From Candidatus Nitrosopumilus sp. (GTDB taxonomy: Archaea; Thermoproteota; Nitrososphaeria; Nitrososphaerales; Nitrosopumilaceae): a DNA stretch of 41,426 nucleotides. Below, piece after piece: positions 26,992 through 34,655 of the stretch. The notes under the pieces are model-generated. The model did no database searches, was not told the origin of the DNA, and was given only the letters and a program-made list of their open reading frames with translations. The DNA lies in the NCBI GenBank assembly GCA_028351415.1, contig JAOMJV010000008.1, positions 1-41,426 on the forward strand. The letters run 5' to 3'. The stretch's first letter is position 1; every line of letters starts with the position of its first letter. Position numbers and translations under genes: made by a program.

Positions 26992-28320
26992 ATGACTTGG
27001 AAAACTTCGTTACTGATTTTATTTGCAACAGTAATGGTTGCTTTGGTACCTCTTTCTGCATACGCTACAGTTGAAGATGGTGATTTAAGAAAAATTACGT
27101 CTGATGGACAGTATGAAATTGGTATGACTTGGCAACCTGCAGGACCTATACAGCCAGGAATTGACTACCTCTTTAATTTTGAGGTACGTGAAGGTATGAC
27201 CCAGAAAAGCATTGATGATGCATCATTTAATTTTGACATTGTAAAAGATGGAATAGTTACTGATAGCACATCAACAAATTCTGGAGCAATCACGCAAACA
27301 ATATCCTTTGACAAACCTGGAATAGTTAATCTAATGTTGACTGATGTTAACTCATCAACACAACAAGTTGATTTTACTATGCCTGTAGGAACTGAAACAA
27401 CGACAAAAGATGGAATATCCTTTATTAAAAAGAACTACAACTCAGAACCAAAAATTTACTTTTGTGGAAGTGCTAAAGATCTAAAGACTTGCCTTGACAA
27501 AGAAGTTGATGGTGATGTAGGTTGGTTTGGTAAAGTAACTATCATGATCTATGCACCTGGTTGGAATACTGACTCTGATAAAAGAGATGCAATTGGAAAC
27601 ACTGCAGAATCTGCACTTACAATTACAGCTCGTGGAGACGGTAATACCAATTTTGAAGTAGGTCATTGTAGCAGTACAGGATTAATTGAAACTGGTGAAG
27701 ACACTGGTGTCTTTTATGGACGCCTAAAACTTAGTGCATCAGATCACGACGTCAATAACGACGGCGTAATTGACACTAAACTTGGTGGAACCGGTTGCAA
27801 GAACTCTCCATTTGATGAATATGCAAAAGTTGAAACAGGTAGAGATGGTGCAGTTACTGTTAACTGGGAATATAATCCTGAAGACAATAAAGTTGTAACA
27901 AAAACTATGACTTATGGATGGAATATAGCCACAATCAAATTCCTAGAGGATGAATACCCAATGAACAGTGAGGTTCAATTCCAACTCAATGAGAAAGATT
28001 TGGGCGACATGCCAAAAGACAAACTCAAATTAACTTTTAGAGTTTGGTCTGACAGTGATCTTGCCGGTATAACCGTTGAGGCTACACAGGACAAGAACTA
28101 CAAACACACGAAACCATACCACTTCAACATACAAGATGACGATGAATCAAATGGTGATAACTTGTTTGCACAAGAAGGCGATACCCTATATGTTGAATAC
28201 GTTGATACAACATTACCTAGAGTTGGACCTAATGGAGAAATAAACTCTAAAAGCGACACTCTTGATATTATTGGAACAACCTCTGTAACATCTGGATACC
28301 CATACGTCACACTTCGTTGA
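26992..28320 (+). CDS. Secreted S-layer-like protein with EF-hand-like loop
   Basis: The 442-aa protein has a signal peptide (MTWKTSLLILFATVMVALVP...AYA) and a β-rich body with GETGEDTGVFYGRL-type and LYVEYVDTTLP elements like those in thaumarchaeal S-layer and surface proteins. At about residues 250-260, DHDVNNDGVIDTK fits a calcium-binding EF-hand/dockerin loop (DxNxDGxID). Four cysteines are present. Codon choice looks more C-ending than neighbours, suggesting high expression. There is no C-terminal membrane anchor. It is much smaller than the main S-layer protein and is probably an accessory surface protein. Confidence 0.75.
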   Translation: MTWKTSLLILFATVMVALVPLSAYATVEDGDLRKITSDGQYEIGMTWQPAGPIQPGIDYLFNFEVREGMTQKSIDDASFNFDIVKDGIVTDSTSTNSGAITQTISFDKPGIVNLMLTDVNSSTQQVDFTMPVGTETTTKDGISFIKKNYNSEPKIYFCGSAKDLKTCLDKEVDGDVGWFGKVTIMIYAPGWNTDSDKRDAIGNTAESALTITARGDGNTNFEVGHCSSTGLIETGEDTGVFYGRLKLSASDHDVNNDGVIDTKLGGTGCKNSPFDEYAKVETGRDGAVTVNWEYNPEDNKVVTKTMTYGWNIATIKFLEDEYPMNSEVQFQLNEKDLGDMPKDKLKLTFRVWSDSDLAGITVEATQDKNYKHTKPYHFNIQDDDESNGDNLFAQEGDTLYVEYVDTTLPRVGPNGEINSKSDTLDIIGTTSVTSGYPYVTLR

Positions 28321-28321
28321 T

Positions 28322-28400
28322 AAAATCAGAAAGCAAATAATACAAACACACGACCCCTGATTTTTCTACTTTAACCGGTAGAGAATCTTTTTTTATTTTT
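28322..28400 (+). terminator. Inverted repeat and T-run after the surface-protein gene
   Basis: AAAATCAG (28322-28329) pairs with CTGATTTT (28357-28364), followed by T-rich DNA and a second run of seven Ts near 28389. This fits transcription termination of a strongly expressed gene. Confidence 0.5.
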
Positions 28401-28464
28401 ATAAATTAATTTTTATCTCCATCATAATGAATTAACTTATATTTTTTGAATATTACCATGAGTA

Positions 28465-28617
28465 ATGAAAACTGAAAAAGAAATTGAGGCGTTTAGGAAA
28501 GACATAGAGCAAAGATTAGAAAACGTATCTAAATTACCTGATCCTATGACTGCCATGAATTATTATCAAGGTGCACTTCGAACACTTGAATGGATGACTA
28601 CTGGACAGGATATTTGA
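28465..28617 (+). CDS. Small helical hypothetical protein (50 aa)
   Basis: The frame MKTEKEIEAFRKDIEQRL... reads as one amphipathic helix, then LPDPMTAMNYYQGALRTLEW. It is soluble and well balanced in charge, and it lies in a gap with no competing gene. A short frame from ATG 28458 stops at once, so 28465 is the start. Function unknown. Confidence 0.6.
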   Translation: MKTEKEIEAFRKDIEQRLENVSKLPDPMTAMNYYQGALRTLEWMTTGQDI

Positions 28618-28620
28618 GAA

Positions 28621-28815
28621 TTATTTCTGAGTGATTCTGAGAACTATTCCAATTATCATAAAAATAATCGTAAAGTACGATGACATTACTGTCCATTGAG
28701 TGATAGCGCCTAATTCTAAATCATTTAATAACAAAATTGCGGACAACATCACAAATATTATTCCGATTACCATGGTGATATTTCTAATTATATTTTTTTT
28801 ATTGAAAATTCCCAT
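28621..28815 (-). CDS. Two-span membrane protein (64 aa)
   Basis: Basic N-terminus MGIFNKKNIIRN, then hydrophobic spans at about 12-30 and 43-60. It converges on the 50-aa gene with a 3-bp gap. No family recognised. Confidence 0.6.
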   Translation of the reverse strand: MGIFNKKNIIRNITMVIGIIFVMLSAILLLNDLELGAITQWTVMSSYFTIIFMIIGIVLRITQK

Positions 28816-28856
28816 GATGTTGATTTAAAATTAAATTATTTATTCTAATGTATTTT

Positions 28857-29093
28857 CTAATTTACGCCGCTACGTCTTTTAATTTCTGGAGTTTTTTCTG
28901 TTGTTACGCCCTTGCTAAAATCATCTAATTTCACTTTATTTTCTTCCATTTCTTTTTCGGTCCAATCCCGAACAAATTCATCCTTGATATTTGTAAAATT
29001 TTTACACTTTTCACAAAGCCACAATGCATCTCTCTCTTCTGGAAATGCAATAGGGAATCTTCTTCCATTGCATTCCTTGCATAATAACGGCAT
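28857..29093 (-). CDS. Zinc-ribbon protein (78 aa)
   Basis: The N-terminal CKECNGRRFP...LWLCEKCKNF forms a C-x2-C...C-x2-C zinc site, followed by a charged helix and a basic tail. A longer frame starting at GTG 29111 is possible; the ATG at 29093 (MPLLCKECNG) puts the zinc site at the usual place. It is probably a cytoplasmic nucleic-acid or protein binder. Confidence 0.65.
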   Translation of the reverse strand: MPLLCKECNGRRFPIAFPEERDALWLCEKCKNFTNIKDEFVRDWTEKEMEENKVKLDDFSKGVTTEKTPEIKRRSGVN

Positions 29094-29190
29094 AATTTTA
29101 TCTATTTGCACTTCTATTTGTACTCACATATTTTGTTTATTTTTTTAATTTATTGCAAAACTTAATGAATCAAATAATATTTTATTTAAT

Positions 29191-29301
29191 ATGGATAAAT
29201 TTTGGAAAAAGTATACTGATTCAGTATTCTCTGGCAAGAGCATGATTATTCTTGTAGTTGGTGGGTTGATTGCTGGTGGTATTTTAGCCGTTTTAAGATA
29301 A
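29191..29301 (+). CDS. Single-span membrane peptide (36 aa)
   Basis: MDKFWKKYTDSVFSGKS precedes a hydrophobic stretch IILVVGGLIAGGILAVL that reaches the C-terminus, i.e. a tail-anchored peptide. It is in the size range of other small membrane proteins here. Function unknown. Confidence 0.55.
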   Translation: MDKFWKKYTDSVFSGKSMIILVVGGLIAGGILAVLR

Positions 29302-29314
29302 ATTATTTATTTCA

Positions 29315-29398
29315 TTATGGTTGTAGACCTGTTAGCGTTAGTAAAATTGCTCCTATCCCCATCACAGACATTCCTAAAATAAGACCTTTGGAAATCAT
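29315..29398 (-). CDS. Single-span membrane peptide (27 aa)
   Basis: The ATG frame MISKGLILGMSVMGIGAILL ends LTGLQP. It is one membrane span only, convergent with the 36-aa peptide gene and 13 bp from it. A TATA-like stretch (GATTTAGATAA) is present about 28 bp upstream on the minus strand. It is very short, so the call is tentative. Confidence 0.35.
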   Translation of the reverse strand: MISKGLILGMSVMGIGAILLTLTGLQP

Positions 29399-29565
29399 GA
29401 TTATTTTATCTGAACAAATTATCTAAATCTATCTTATGTGCAACTACCATTTTAGTCACAAATACGTGTGCCTGAACTATTTTTCTTATTTTTTTTATTG
29501 ATCAACATGTAGTATTTTACACAGGGAACACATAAAATTCCTAAATTTTATTTTTTCTTTATACT

Positions 29566-31074
29566 TTGATTGAATATATTGAAAAAAATTACATACAGAA
29601 AAATTCTGTAGAGAAACGAGATTATCAAATCAATCTTGCAAATCAGGCAATGAATGAAAATTGCGTTGTTGTTTTACCTACTGGTCTTGGAAAAACCACT
29701 ATCGCACTACATGTAATTGCTGAATATTTATCCAAGAATTCTTTTGGAATTTTATTTTTAGCCCCTACTAGAGTTTTAGTTAACCAACACTTTGAGTTTT
29801 TAAAAAAAAATCTAACTATTGATGACATCACATTGATCACTGGAGAGGATGCAGTTGAAAAACGAACTGAACTTTGGAATGGCCGTATAATTTGTGCCAC
29901 GCCTGAAGTTGCTAGAAATGATCTAAACAAAAAAATCATAACTTCCAAACAATTTAGTTTGGTAGTTTTTGATGAAGTACATCGCACTACCGGAGATTAT
30001 GCATACTCTAGTATTGCTAAACATTTTGAGGATACAGATACTCGACTTTTGGGAATGACTGCAACACTCCCAAGTGAACAAGAAAAGGCTACTGAGATTT
30101 TAACGCGATTAAAAATTTCAAGTGTTGCTGAGAGAACTGAAAATAGTCCTGACGTAAAACCTTACATTCAAGAAACTGAAACTGAATGGATTAATGTTGA
30201 ACTACCTACTGAATTAAAATCCATTCAGAAATTTTTAAAATTATCTTTAGATGAGAGATATGACACTCTTAGAAAAAATGGCCTCCCTCTAAATAACCAG
30301 CAATCCCTTTCAGCACTACTTCGATTGAGACCGTTTGTACTGGCAAAAAGTAGAAAATCTGCAAAGCCATTGTTTTCTGGAATTAGAATTCATTATGCTC
30401 TTAACATGCTTGAAGCTCATGGCATCACTCCGTTTTTACAATTTTGTAAGCGTGCACAGGCAAAAAAAGGAGTAGGCGTAAAAGATCTTTTTGAACTTGA
30501 TCCTAATTTTACTAAGGCACTATCTCTTGCAAAAGAAGCGCAATCCAAAGGCATAGAGCACTCCAAAATCCCCAAACTAAAAGAAATTTTAGACTCTGTT
30601 CCAGGCAAGGCCTTGATCTTTACTAGTTATCGTGATTCTGTAGATATGATTTTTAACAAACTCACTGAACTTGGAATTCCTGCAGGCATTTTGATTGGGA
30701 AAGCTGGGGATGCTGGTTTAAAGCAAAAAAAACAGATAGAGGTTGTACAGAAATTTAGAGATGGTGAATTCAAAGTATTAGTCGCAACACGAGTTGGGGA
30801 GGAGGGATTGGATATTGCAGAAGTTAATCAAGTAATTTTCTATGATAATGTCCCAAGTTCAATTAGATTCATTCAACGAAGGGGACGAACGGGTAGAAAG
30901 GACACCGGCAAGTTAGTTGTACTAATTGCTAAAAATACAATTGATGAGACATACTATCACATCGGCAGGAGAAAAATTACCGCGGCAAAATCAATGGGAT
31001 CCAAAATGACTAAGGTTCTTGAAAAAAACAAGACAGGGGAATCGCCCAAAACTGGTCTTGATGCTTTTATTTAG
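29566..31074 (+). CDS. Hef-type DEAH/DEVH helicase without nuclease domain
   Basis: The 502-aa protein is the helicase half of Hef/FANCM/Mph1. It has Walker A PTGLGKTT at 38-45, DEVH at 136-139, TATLP, an insert domain of helices (about 220-340), GKALIFTSYRDSVD, VATRVGEEGLDIAEV and motif VI QRRGRTGR from residue 437. In euryarchaea Hef is fused to an XPF nuclease; here the protein ends after the helicase and a short tail. It is likely to act on stalled replication forks. TTG is the start. Its stop overlaps the convergent gene. Confidence 0.92.
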   Translation: MIEYIEKNYIQKNSVEKRDYQINLANQAMNENCVVVLPTGLGKTTIALHVIAEYLSKNSFGILFLAPTRVLVNQHFEFLKKNLTIDDITLITGEDAVEKRTELWNGRIICATPEVARNDLNKKIITSKQFSLVVFDEVHRTTGDYAYSSIAKHFEDTDTRLLGMTATLPSEQEKATEILTRLKISSVAERTENSPDVKPYIQETETEWINVELPTELKSIQKFLKLSLDERYDTLRKNGLPLNNQQSLSALLRLRPFVLAKSRKSAKPLFSGIRIHYALNMLEAHGITPFLQFCKRAQAKKGVGVKDLFELDPNFTKALSLAKEAQSKGIEHSKIPKLKEILDSVPGKALIFTSYRDSVDMIFNKLTELGIPAGILIGKAGDAGLKQKKQIEVVQKFRDGEFKVLVATRVGEEGLDIAEVNQVIFYDNVPSSIRFIQRRGRTGRKDTGKLVVLIAKNTIDETYYHIGRRKITAAKSMGSKMTKVLEKNKTGESPKTGLDAFI

Positions 31075-31346
31075 TTCTCGTATCTTTTAGAAACCGTTTC
31101 TATGATCTCTTGTTTTTTTTGTATTACTTTGTTTTTCATTCCTGATTCTAAATGATGTATGCTACTTTTTTTTGCAATTAGCAAATTCTCTAACCTGATA
31201 TCAAATTGATTTTCTAGGAAATTTTTCACCCCTTGAATTCCTCCCTCAATTTCTAAATTATCAAATGCGTCTGTTGCTAGATTTGTAATTGATTTTTCTA
31301 AATATGCCAAAATATCATTTAGCATTTTATCTGTTAGAATTGTCAT
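31071..31346 (-). CDS. Helical hypothetical protein (91 aa)
   Basis: Mostly helical and soluble (MLNDILAYLEKSITNLATD..., then KNKVIQKKQEIIETVSKRYE), with no motif I recognise. It starts 16 bp after the parvulin stop on the same strand, so the two are probably co-transcribed, and its end overlaps the helicase end by 4 bp. Confidence 0.65.
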   Translation of the reverse strand: MTILTDKMLNDILAYLEKSITNLATDAFDNLEIEGGIQGVKNFLENQFDIRLENLLIAKKSSIHHLESGMKNKVIQKKQEIIETVSKRYEN

Positions 31347-31362
31347 TTTTATTAAAACTATG

Positions 31363-31638
31363 TTATCCTAATCTTTTGATAATATGATATCCGAATTCTG
31401 TTTTAACAGGCTCAGAAATCTCTCCAATTTCTAATTTAAAAGCAACATCCTCAAATTCTTTAACCATTTGCCCTTTTGTAAAATATCCTAAATCTCCTTC
31501 CTTTTTTCCGCTAGGACACGTGGATGTCTCTTTTGCAACTGCTCCAAATTTTTTACCTTTCTTAATTTCCTCTAGTAATTCTATTGCTTGACTTTGTTTT
31601 TCAACAAGAATGTGTGAGCATTTTACTTTATTAGACAT
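31363..31638 (-). CDS. Parvulin-type peptidyl-prolyl isomerase
   Basis: At 91 aa the protein is just one parvulin domain: KCSHILVEKQSQA at the start, GGDLG-equivalent KKEGDLGYFTKGQMV in the middle, FEDVAFKLEIGEISEPV and FGYHIIKRLG at the end. It catalyses cis/trans isomerisation of X-Pro bonds in the cytoplasm; there is no signal peptide. Single-domain parvulins are typical of thaumarchaea. Confidence 0.94.
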   Translation of the reverse strand: MSNKVKCSHILVEKQSQAIELLEEIKKGKKFGAVAKETSTCPSGKKEGDLGYFTKGQMVKEFEDVAFKLEIGEISEPVKTEFGYHIIKRLG

Positions 31639-31793
31639 AGTAATATGCTCATTACCTCATCTTTTATTTGTTTTTCTTAACCTCATTTAGATAAAAATAA
31701 AAATTATGGCGTTATCTTTTCTAAATTTTTGTATAGTGCCAAATCTTGAATCTACACAGTTGACCTAAAATACTAATTTTTTAAAAAAATGAC

Positions 31794-32471
31794 ATGAAGA
31801 AAATTATTATTTTATTTTTCCTTATGATTATTATTTCAACCAGTCCTGCATACGGTCATAAATTAATTAGTCATGATGATTCTCACAGAGATTTTGCTTC
31901 GGCATTACAGATACCTGATCATAAAATTTCATGGGCAATTTATGACAATCTAGGTGTTGGTGAAACAAAATTTTATAAATTTGATGCTAAGGCTGGCGAT
32001 TCATTTTATTCAAGTATCGTGATACCTAAACTAGAAGGTCTTGAAAATTATTCGCCTTCTTTAGTTTTAATGAATGATGATTTGTTTACTGGGGATGCAT
32101 CATCAGATATCCAATCAAATATTCAAAAATTTCTCTATGAGGGTGATTACCCTGGAAATGAATTTTATGAACCATTTGGACAAGTGACCTACTGGGAAAG
32201 ACAAGAAGTAACAACGACAATCCCTGCTGACGGGCAATATTTTATCCTAGTTTTGGATGAGAAAAACCAAAGTGGAAAATATGCTTTAGCGGTAGGTACA
32301 ATTGAAGATTTTTCTGGTTCTGATTTTTTTAGTGTTCTTCCAAAAGCTTGGTTTGACACAAAGTTATTTTTTAATGACTATGTCTCTTTTGCAATTGCAA
32401 TTTCTATATTGTTTGCCATTCCTGCATTGTTAGTTGTGTTTATCTTAAGAAAAAAAATATTTAAAAAATAA
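31794..32471 (+). CDS. Exported protein with C-terminal membrane anchor
   Basis: A signal peptide (MKKIIILFFLMIIISTSPAYG) leads into a β-rich extracellular domain of about 170 residues with GETKFYKFDAKAGDSFY and PADGQYFILVLDEKNQSGKYAL, similar to prepeptidase-like or PPC-like β-sandwiches. A C-terminal span (about 196-217) and basic RKKIFKK tail anchor it. TATA-like TAAAATAC at 31766-31773 sits 28 bp before the ATG. A TAGTGCCA octamer (31734-31741) lies further upstream. Confidence 0.75.
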   Translation: MKKIIILFFLMIIISTSPAYGHKLISHDDSHRDFASALQIPDHKISWAIYDNLGVGETKFYKFDAKAGDSFYSSIVIPKLEGLENYSPSLVLMNDDLFTGDASSDIQSNIQKFLYEGDYPGNEFYEPFGQVTYWERQEVTTTIPADGQYFILVLDEKNQSGKYALAVGTIEDFSGSDFFSVLPKAWFDTKLFFNDYVSFAIAISILFAIPALLVVFILRKKIFKK

Positions 32472-32521
32472 TTTTCAAGTAAAACTTGTTAAAAATAAAT
32501 TAAAAATAAAAAAATATTTTC

Positions 32522-32707
32522 CTAATCTTTTTTCTTACTTCTAGGCTTTGTTCTTAAAACTGCTTTACAACAAATACACCTAACATCATCTATGGATAAG
32601 AAAATTCCACAAAATGTGCATCTTTTTTGTCCAATTTCATACCTAATTTTGTTGGGAACCGGGTCTGCCCGATATCTTGTACAAATGTTTCTACAAGTTC
32701 TACCCAA
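32522..32707 (-). CDS. Small basic zinc-finger protein (61 aa)
   Basis: The protein has KRCTFCGIFLS and VRCICCKAVLR, two C-x2-C pairs of a zinc ribbon, with further Cys at the N-terminus and a KPRSKKKD basic tail. It starts with TTG inside the last codons of the TFB gene (8-bp overlap) and is probably translated from the same transcript. Possible nucleic-acid binder; its link to TFB is by position only. Confidence 0.65.
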   Translation of the reverse strand: MGRTCRNICTRYRADPVPNKIRYEIGQKRCTFCGIFLSIDDVRCICCKAVLRTKPRSKKKD

Positions 32708-33611
32708 TTTTCACATCTCCTATTTTCATTACTATCTCTTTTCTTCTTTCTCTGATTGTGACGGCACTGATTCCTGAGATTTTTGAAATTTTTAACTGCG
32801 AAACACCTTCAACTGTTATAGTTGATGCAAGGTATACTGCAGCGGCTGCCATGGCCATTGGATTTTTACTTGCTGAAACTTGTTTTTTTGCACACAAATC
32901 TAATATTTTAAATGCCAATCTTTGTGTTTTTTCAGATAGCACCAATCCTTTTGAAATTCTTGTGACAAATTCTGATGGCGAATATGCTTCAGGGCTCAAG
33001 TCTAATTCTTTGGCAAGAAATCTATACGTTCTTTGCAACACTTTTTTCTTGATATTTCCTGCATCTACAACGTCCTGAAGTGTTCTAGGTGTATCTGTAA
33101 TTCTGCAAGTAATGTAAATTGTTGCACACAACATTGCGGTTGTAGATCTACCTGCTAGAATTTTTCTTGCTGCAATTTTTCTAAACAAATATGCTGTTTC
33201 CTCCACAACTGATTCAGGCAATCCTAACTTTGAACTAATTGCATCTAACAGTATGAATGCTTTTTGAAATGATTTAGAGGATACTGCTGAGCGACTGTTT
33301 CTGTCCCACATTCTTAATCTGTAGAACATCCTTCTGTTTTCTAATGACAATGGTTTTCCTGTAACATCTCTGTCCTTGGCTTCGATTATTGTTGATAGTC
33401 CCATGTCAATCATTTTCAATGATCTTTTTGCACCCACTCTGGAATTATTCATATAATCATTTGGATTCGAACCAACTGATTCAGAACCTTGATCTACTAC
33501 TTGGTCTGATGATACGATGCCACAACTACCGCATGCAATTTCACCGGTATATGCATCTGTGATCATTTCATTTTTTTTACAATTTTTTTGATGGATTAAT
33601 TCAGTTAACAT
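32700..33611 (-). CDS. tfb: Transcription initiation factor B (TFB), copy 2
   Basis: The 303-aa TFB paralog retains the ribbon cysteines only partly: CKKNEMITDAYTGEIACGSCG, with the first pair reduced to one Cys (HQKNCKKN). It keeps the B-finger-like DMGLSTII segment and two cyclin repeats (AGRSTTAMLCATIYITCR and NPMAMAAAAVYLASTI). Multiple TFBs allow promoter selection in these archaea. A TATA-like TTTAAATA at 33633-33640 (minus) lies 29 bp ahead of the ATG. It borders the B12-regulator cluster, and a degenerate copy of that cluster's octamer lies in its promoter. Confidence 0.9.
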   Translation of the reverse strand: MLTELIHQKNCKKNEMITDAYTGEIACGSCGIVSSDQVVDQGSESVGSNPNDYMNNSRVGAKRSLKMIDMGLSTIIEAKDRDVTGKPLSLENRRMFYRLRMWDRNSRSAVSSKSFQKAFILLDAISSKLGLPESVVEETAYLFRKIAARKILAGRSTTAMLCATIYITCRITDTPRTLQDVVDAGNIKKKVLQRTYRFLAKELDLSPEAYSPSEFVTRISKGLVLSEKTQRLAFKILDLCAKKQVSASKNPMAMAAAAVYLASTITVEGVSQLKISKISGISAVTIRERRKEIVMKIGDVKIG

Positions 33612-33632
33612 GTCGTAACTAAAATTTTATTT

Positions 33633-33667
33633 TATTTAAAAGACCAAAAATTCCTTATCTAGTGGTA
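33633..33667 (-). promoter_or_regulatory. TFB-2 promoter with degenerate octamer
   Basis: On the minus strand TACCACTA (33667 to 33660) differs from TGGCACTA at two positions and lies 26 bp upstream of the TATA-like TTTAAATA (33640 to 33633). The spacing nearly equals that in the four cluster promoters, so weak co-regulation is possible. Confidence 0.35.
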
Positions 33668-33702
33668 ATATGGGCAAAAATAACTATTTTTTTATACTTT
33701 TT

Positions 33703-33768
33703 TAGCACTAGGTTATTTTTATTTTTATTCATGGCACTAGTTTTTTTTGAATTATTTCTTTTTATAAA
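33703..33768 (+). promoter_or_regulatory. Cluster promoter A: TGGCACTA operator plus TATA
   Basis: TGGCACTA at 33732-33739 has its first G 28 bp before TATA box TTTATAAA (33761-33768), which lies 28 bp before the TTG start at 33789. A further TAGCACTA at 33703-33710 is 29 bp upstream of the first in the same orientation, near three helical turns. Confidence 0.7.
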
Positions 33769-33788
33769 AAATTCAGTAAAAAAGTGTA

Positions 33789-34148
33789 TTGCCACATATC
33801 GTGTTAGATGCAAGTTTGAATCTTTTTGATTTCTCTGTATTGTTTACTCCAATTCTTGAGAAATCACCTTTGATTAGAATTCAAAACATGTATGTTGAGT
33901 CTACTGGAATCAGTGCTTTATTTTCTGTAGTTGTAATTGATGAATCTCATCATGAATTTTTTATTCATGTGTCATCTGGAAAGGACAGGACTACAATTCG
34001 ATTGTTGCCTCTAACTGATCCTGTAAAAACTGATTCAGTAAAGAAATCCTTGGCTCTACTCTGTTTACAAATTCAAAAACACTATCCTAGCATGAGTGTT
34101 ACCAAATCAAATTTATGGGATTATCTGCCAAAAAAAATAGTTAATTGA
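33789..34148 (+). CDS. Hypothetical protein of the B12-regulator cluster (119 aa)
   Basis: Begins MPHIVLDASLNLFDFSVLF and is a soluble α/β protein of about 119 residues, with a His-rich VVVIDESHHEFFIHVSSGKD strand pair. I do not recognise the family. The TTG start at 33789 is fixed by the TATA box 28 bp upstream (leaderless). The next gene overlaps its stop by 4 bp, so the two are co-translated. Its promoter carries the shared octamer, which places it in the putative regulon. Confidence 0.7.
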   Translation: MPHIVLDASLNLFDFSVLFTPILEKSPLIRIQNMYVESTGISALFSVVVIDESHHEFFIHVSSGKDRTTIRLLPLTDPVKTDSVKKSLALLCLQIQKHYPSMSVTKSNLWDYLPKKIVN

Positions 34149-34585
34149 CTGTTTGTAATCTAGTACAAAAAAGTAATTTAAATTGCAATGCTATTTTTAA
34201 AATCAGCACTGATGTAGAAAATTTTCATAAAATAATGCCAAAATATTTTAAATCTTTAGTCGTGATTAGTGATTCATTGAATGAAAAAATTGTTTCAGAA
34301 TCCATACATTTCTTGGGCAGAAAAATTAAAATTAAAACTAAGCATGTTATTTTAAAACCCAATGTACACAAGGTGTTTATTTTAGATGGTCCTGTGAGGG
34401 GTACTTCTTTTATTGAAACATACAATTCAAGTTTGTCTGGAACCGATATTTCCATTTTGGTGGATTTAAAACTTCATGGACTTCTTAAATTAATTCCATT
34501 TTTAAAATTTTTTCTACTAAAAAGAATGAATTCTGTTATGTCTGAATTCATTACATGTGCTGAAATTTATTCTAAATCTAACTAA
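34145..34585 (+). CDS. SRPBCC (polyketide-cyclase/START-like) protein
   Basis: The 146-aa protein shows the SRPBCC layout: an initial strand then FKISTDVENFHKIMPKYFKS, a series of β-strands (KIKIKTKHVILKP, VRGTSFIETYN, TDISILVDLKL) and a long C-terminal helix (LKRMNSVMSEFITCAEIY). Such folds bind hydrophobic ligands (quinones, lipids, polyketides). TTG start, overlapping the previous stop by 4 bp. SRPBCC genes also occur in bacterial light-induced clusters, as far as I recall; the ligand here is unknown. Confidence 0.75.
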   Translation: MTVCNLVQKSNLNCNAIFKISTDVENFHKIMPKYFKSLVVISDSLNEKIVSESIHFLGRKIKIKTKHVILKPNVHKVFILDGPVRGTSFIETYNSSLSGTDISILVDLKLHGLLKLIPFLKFFLLKRMNSVMSEFITCAEIYSKSN

Positions 34586-34591
34586 ATTCAT

Positions 34592-34634
34592 ATTTAGTTG
34601 GCACTATTCAATTTAGTTAGGCTCTATTAAATAG
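34592..34634 (+). promoter_or_regulatory. Cluster promoter B: tandem operator plus TATA
   Basis: TGGCACTA at 34599-34606 lies in ATTTAGTTGGCACTATT, followed by an imperfect direct copy ATTTAGTTAGGCTCTATT (34611-34628) that runs into the TATA box TTAAATAG (34627-34634). First G to TATA is 27 bp and TATA to ATG (34656) is 29 bp. The 43 bp share 31 identities with promoter D (36932-36974). Confidence 0.75.
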
Positions 34635-34655
34635 AAAAATATACAACAACTTTTG

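Noticed and set aside
30514-30521. GGCACTAT inside the Hef helicase gene
   Set aside because: It is within a coding region, lacks the leading T and has no promoter nearby.
31734-31741. TAGTGCCA octamer ahead of the gene at 31794
   Set aside because: It is in the opposite orientation and at a different distance from the TATA box than the four cluster sites; one chance copy is expected in a window this size.
33463-33473. GGATTCGAACC, i.e. GGTTCGAATCC on the minus strand, a tRNA T-arm-like string
   Set aside because: It lies inside the TFB-2 coding frame and no acceptor, D or anticodon arm can be formed around it.
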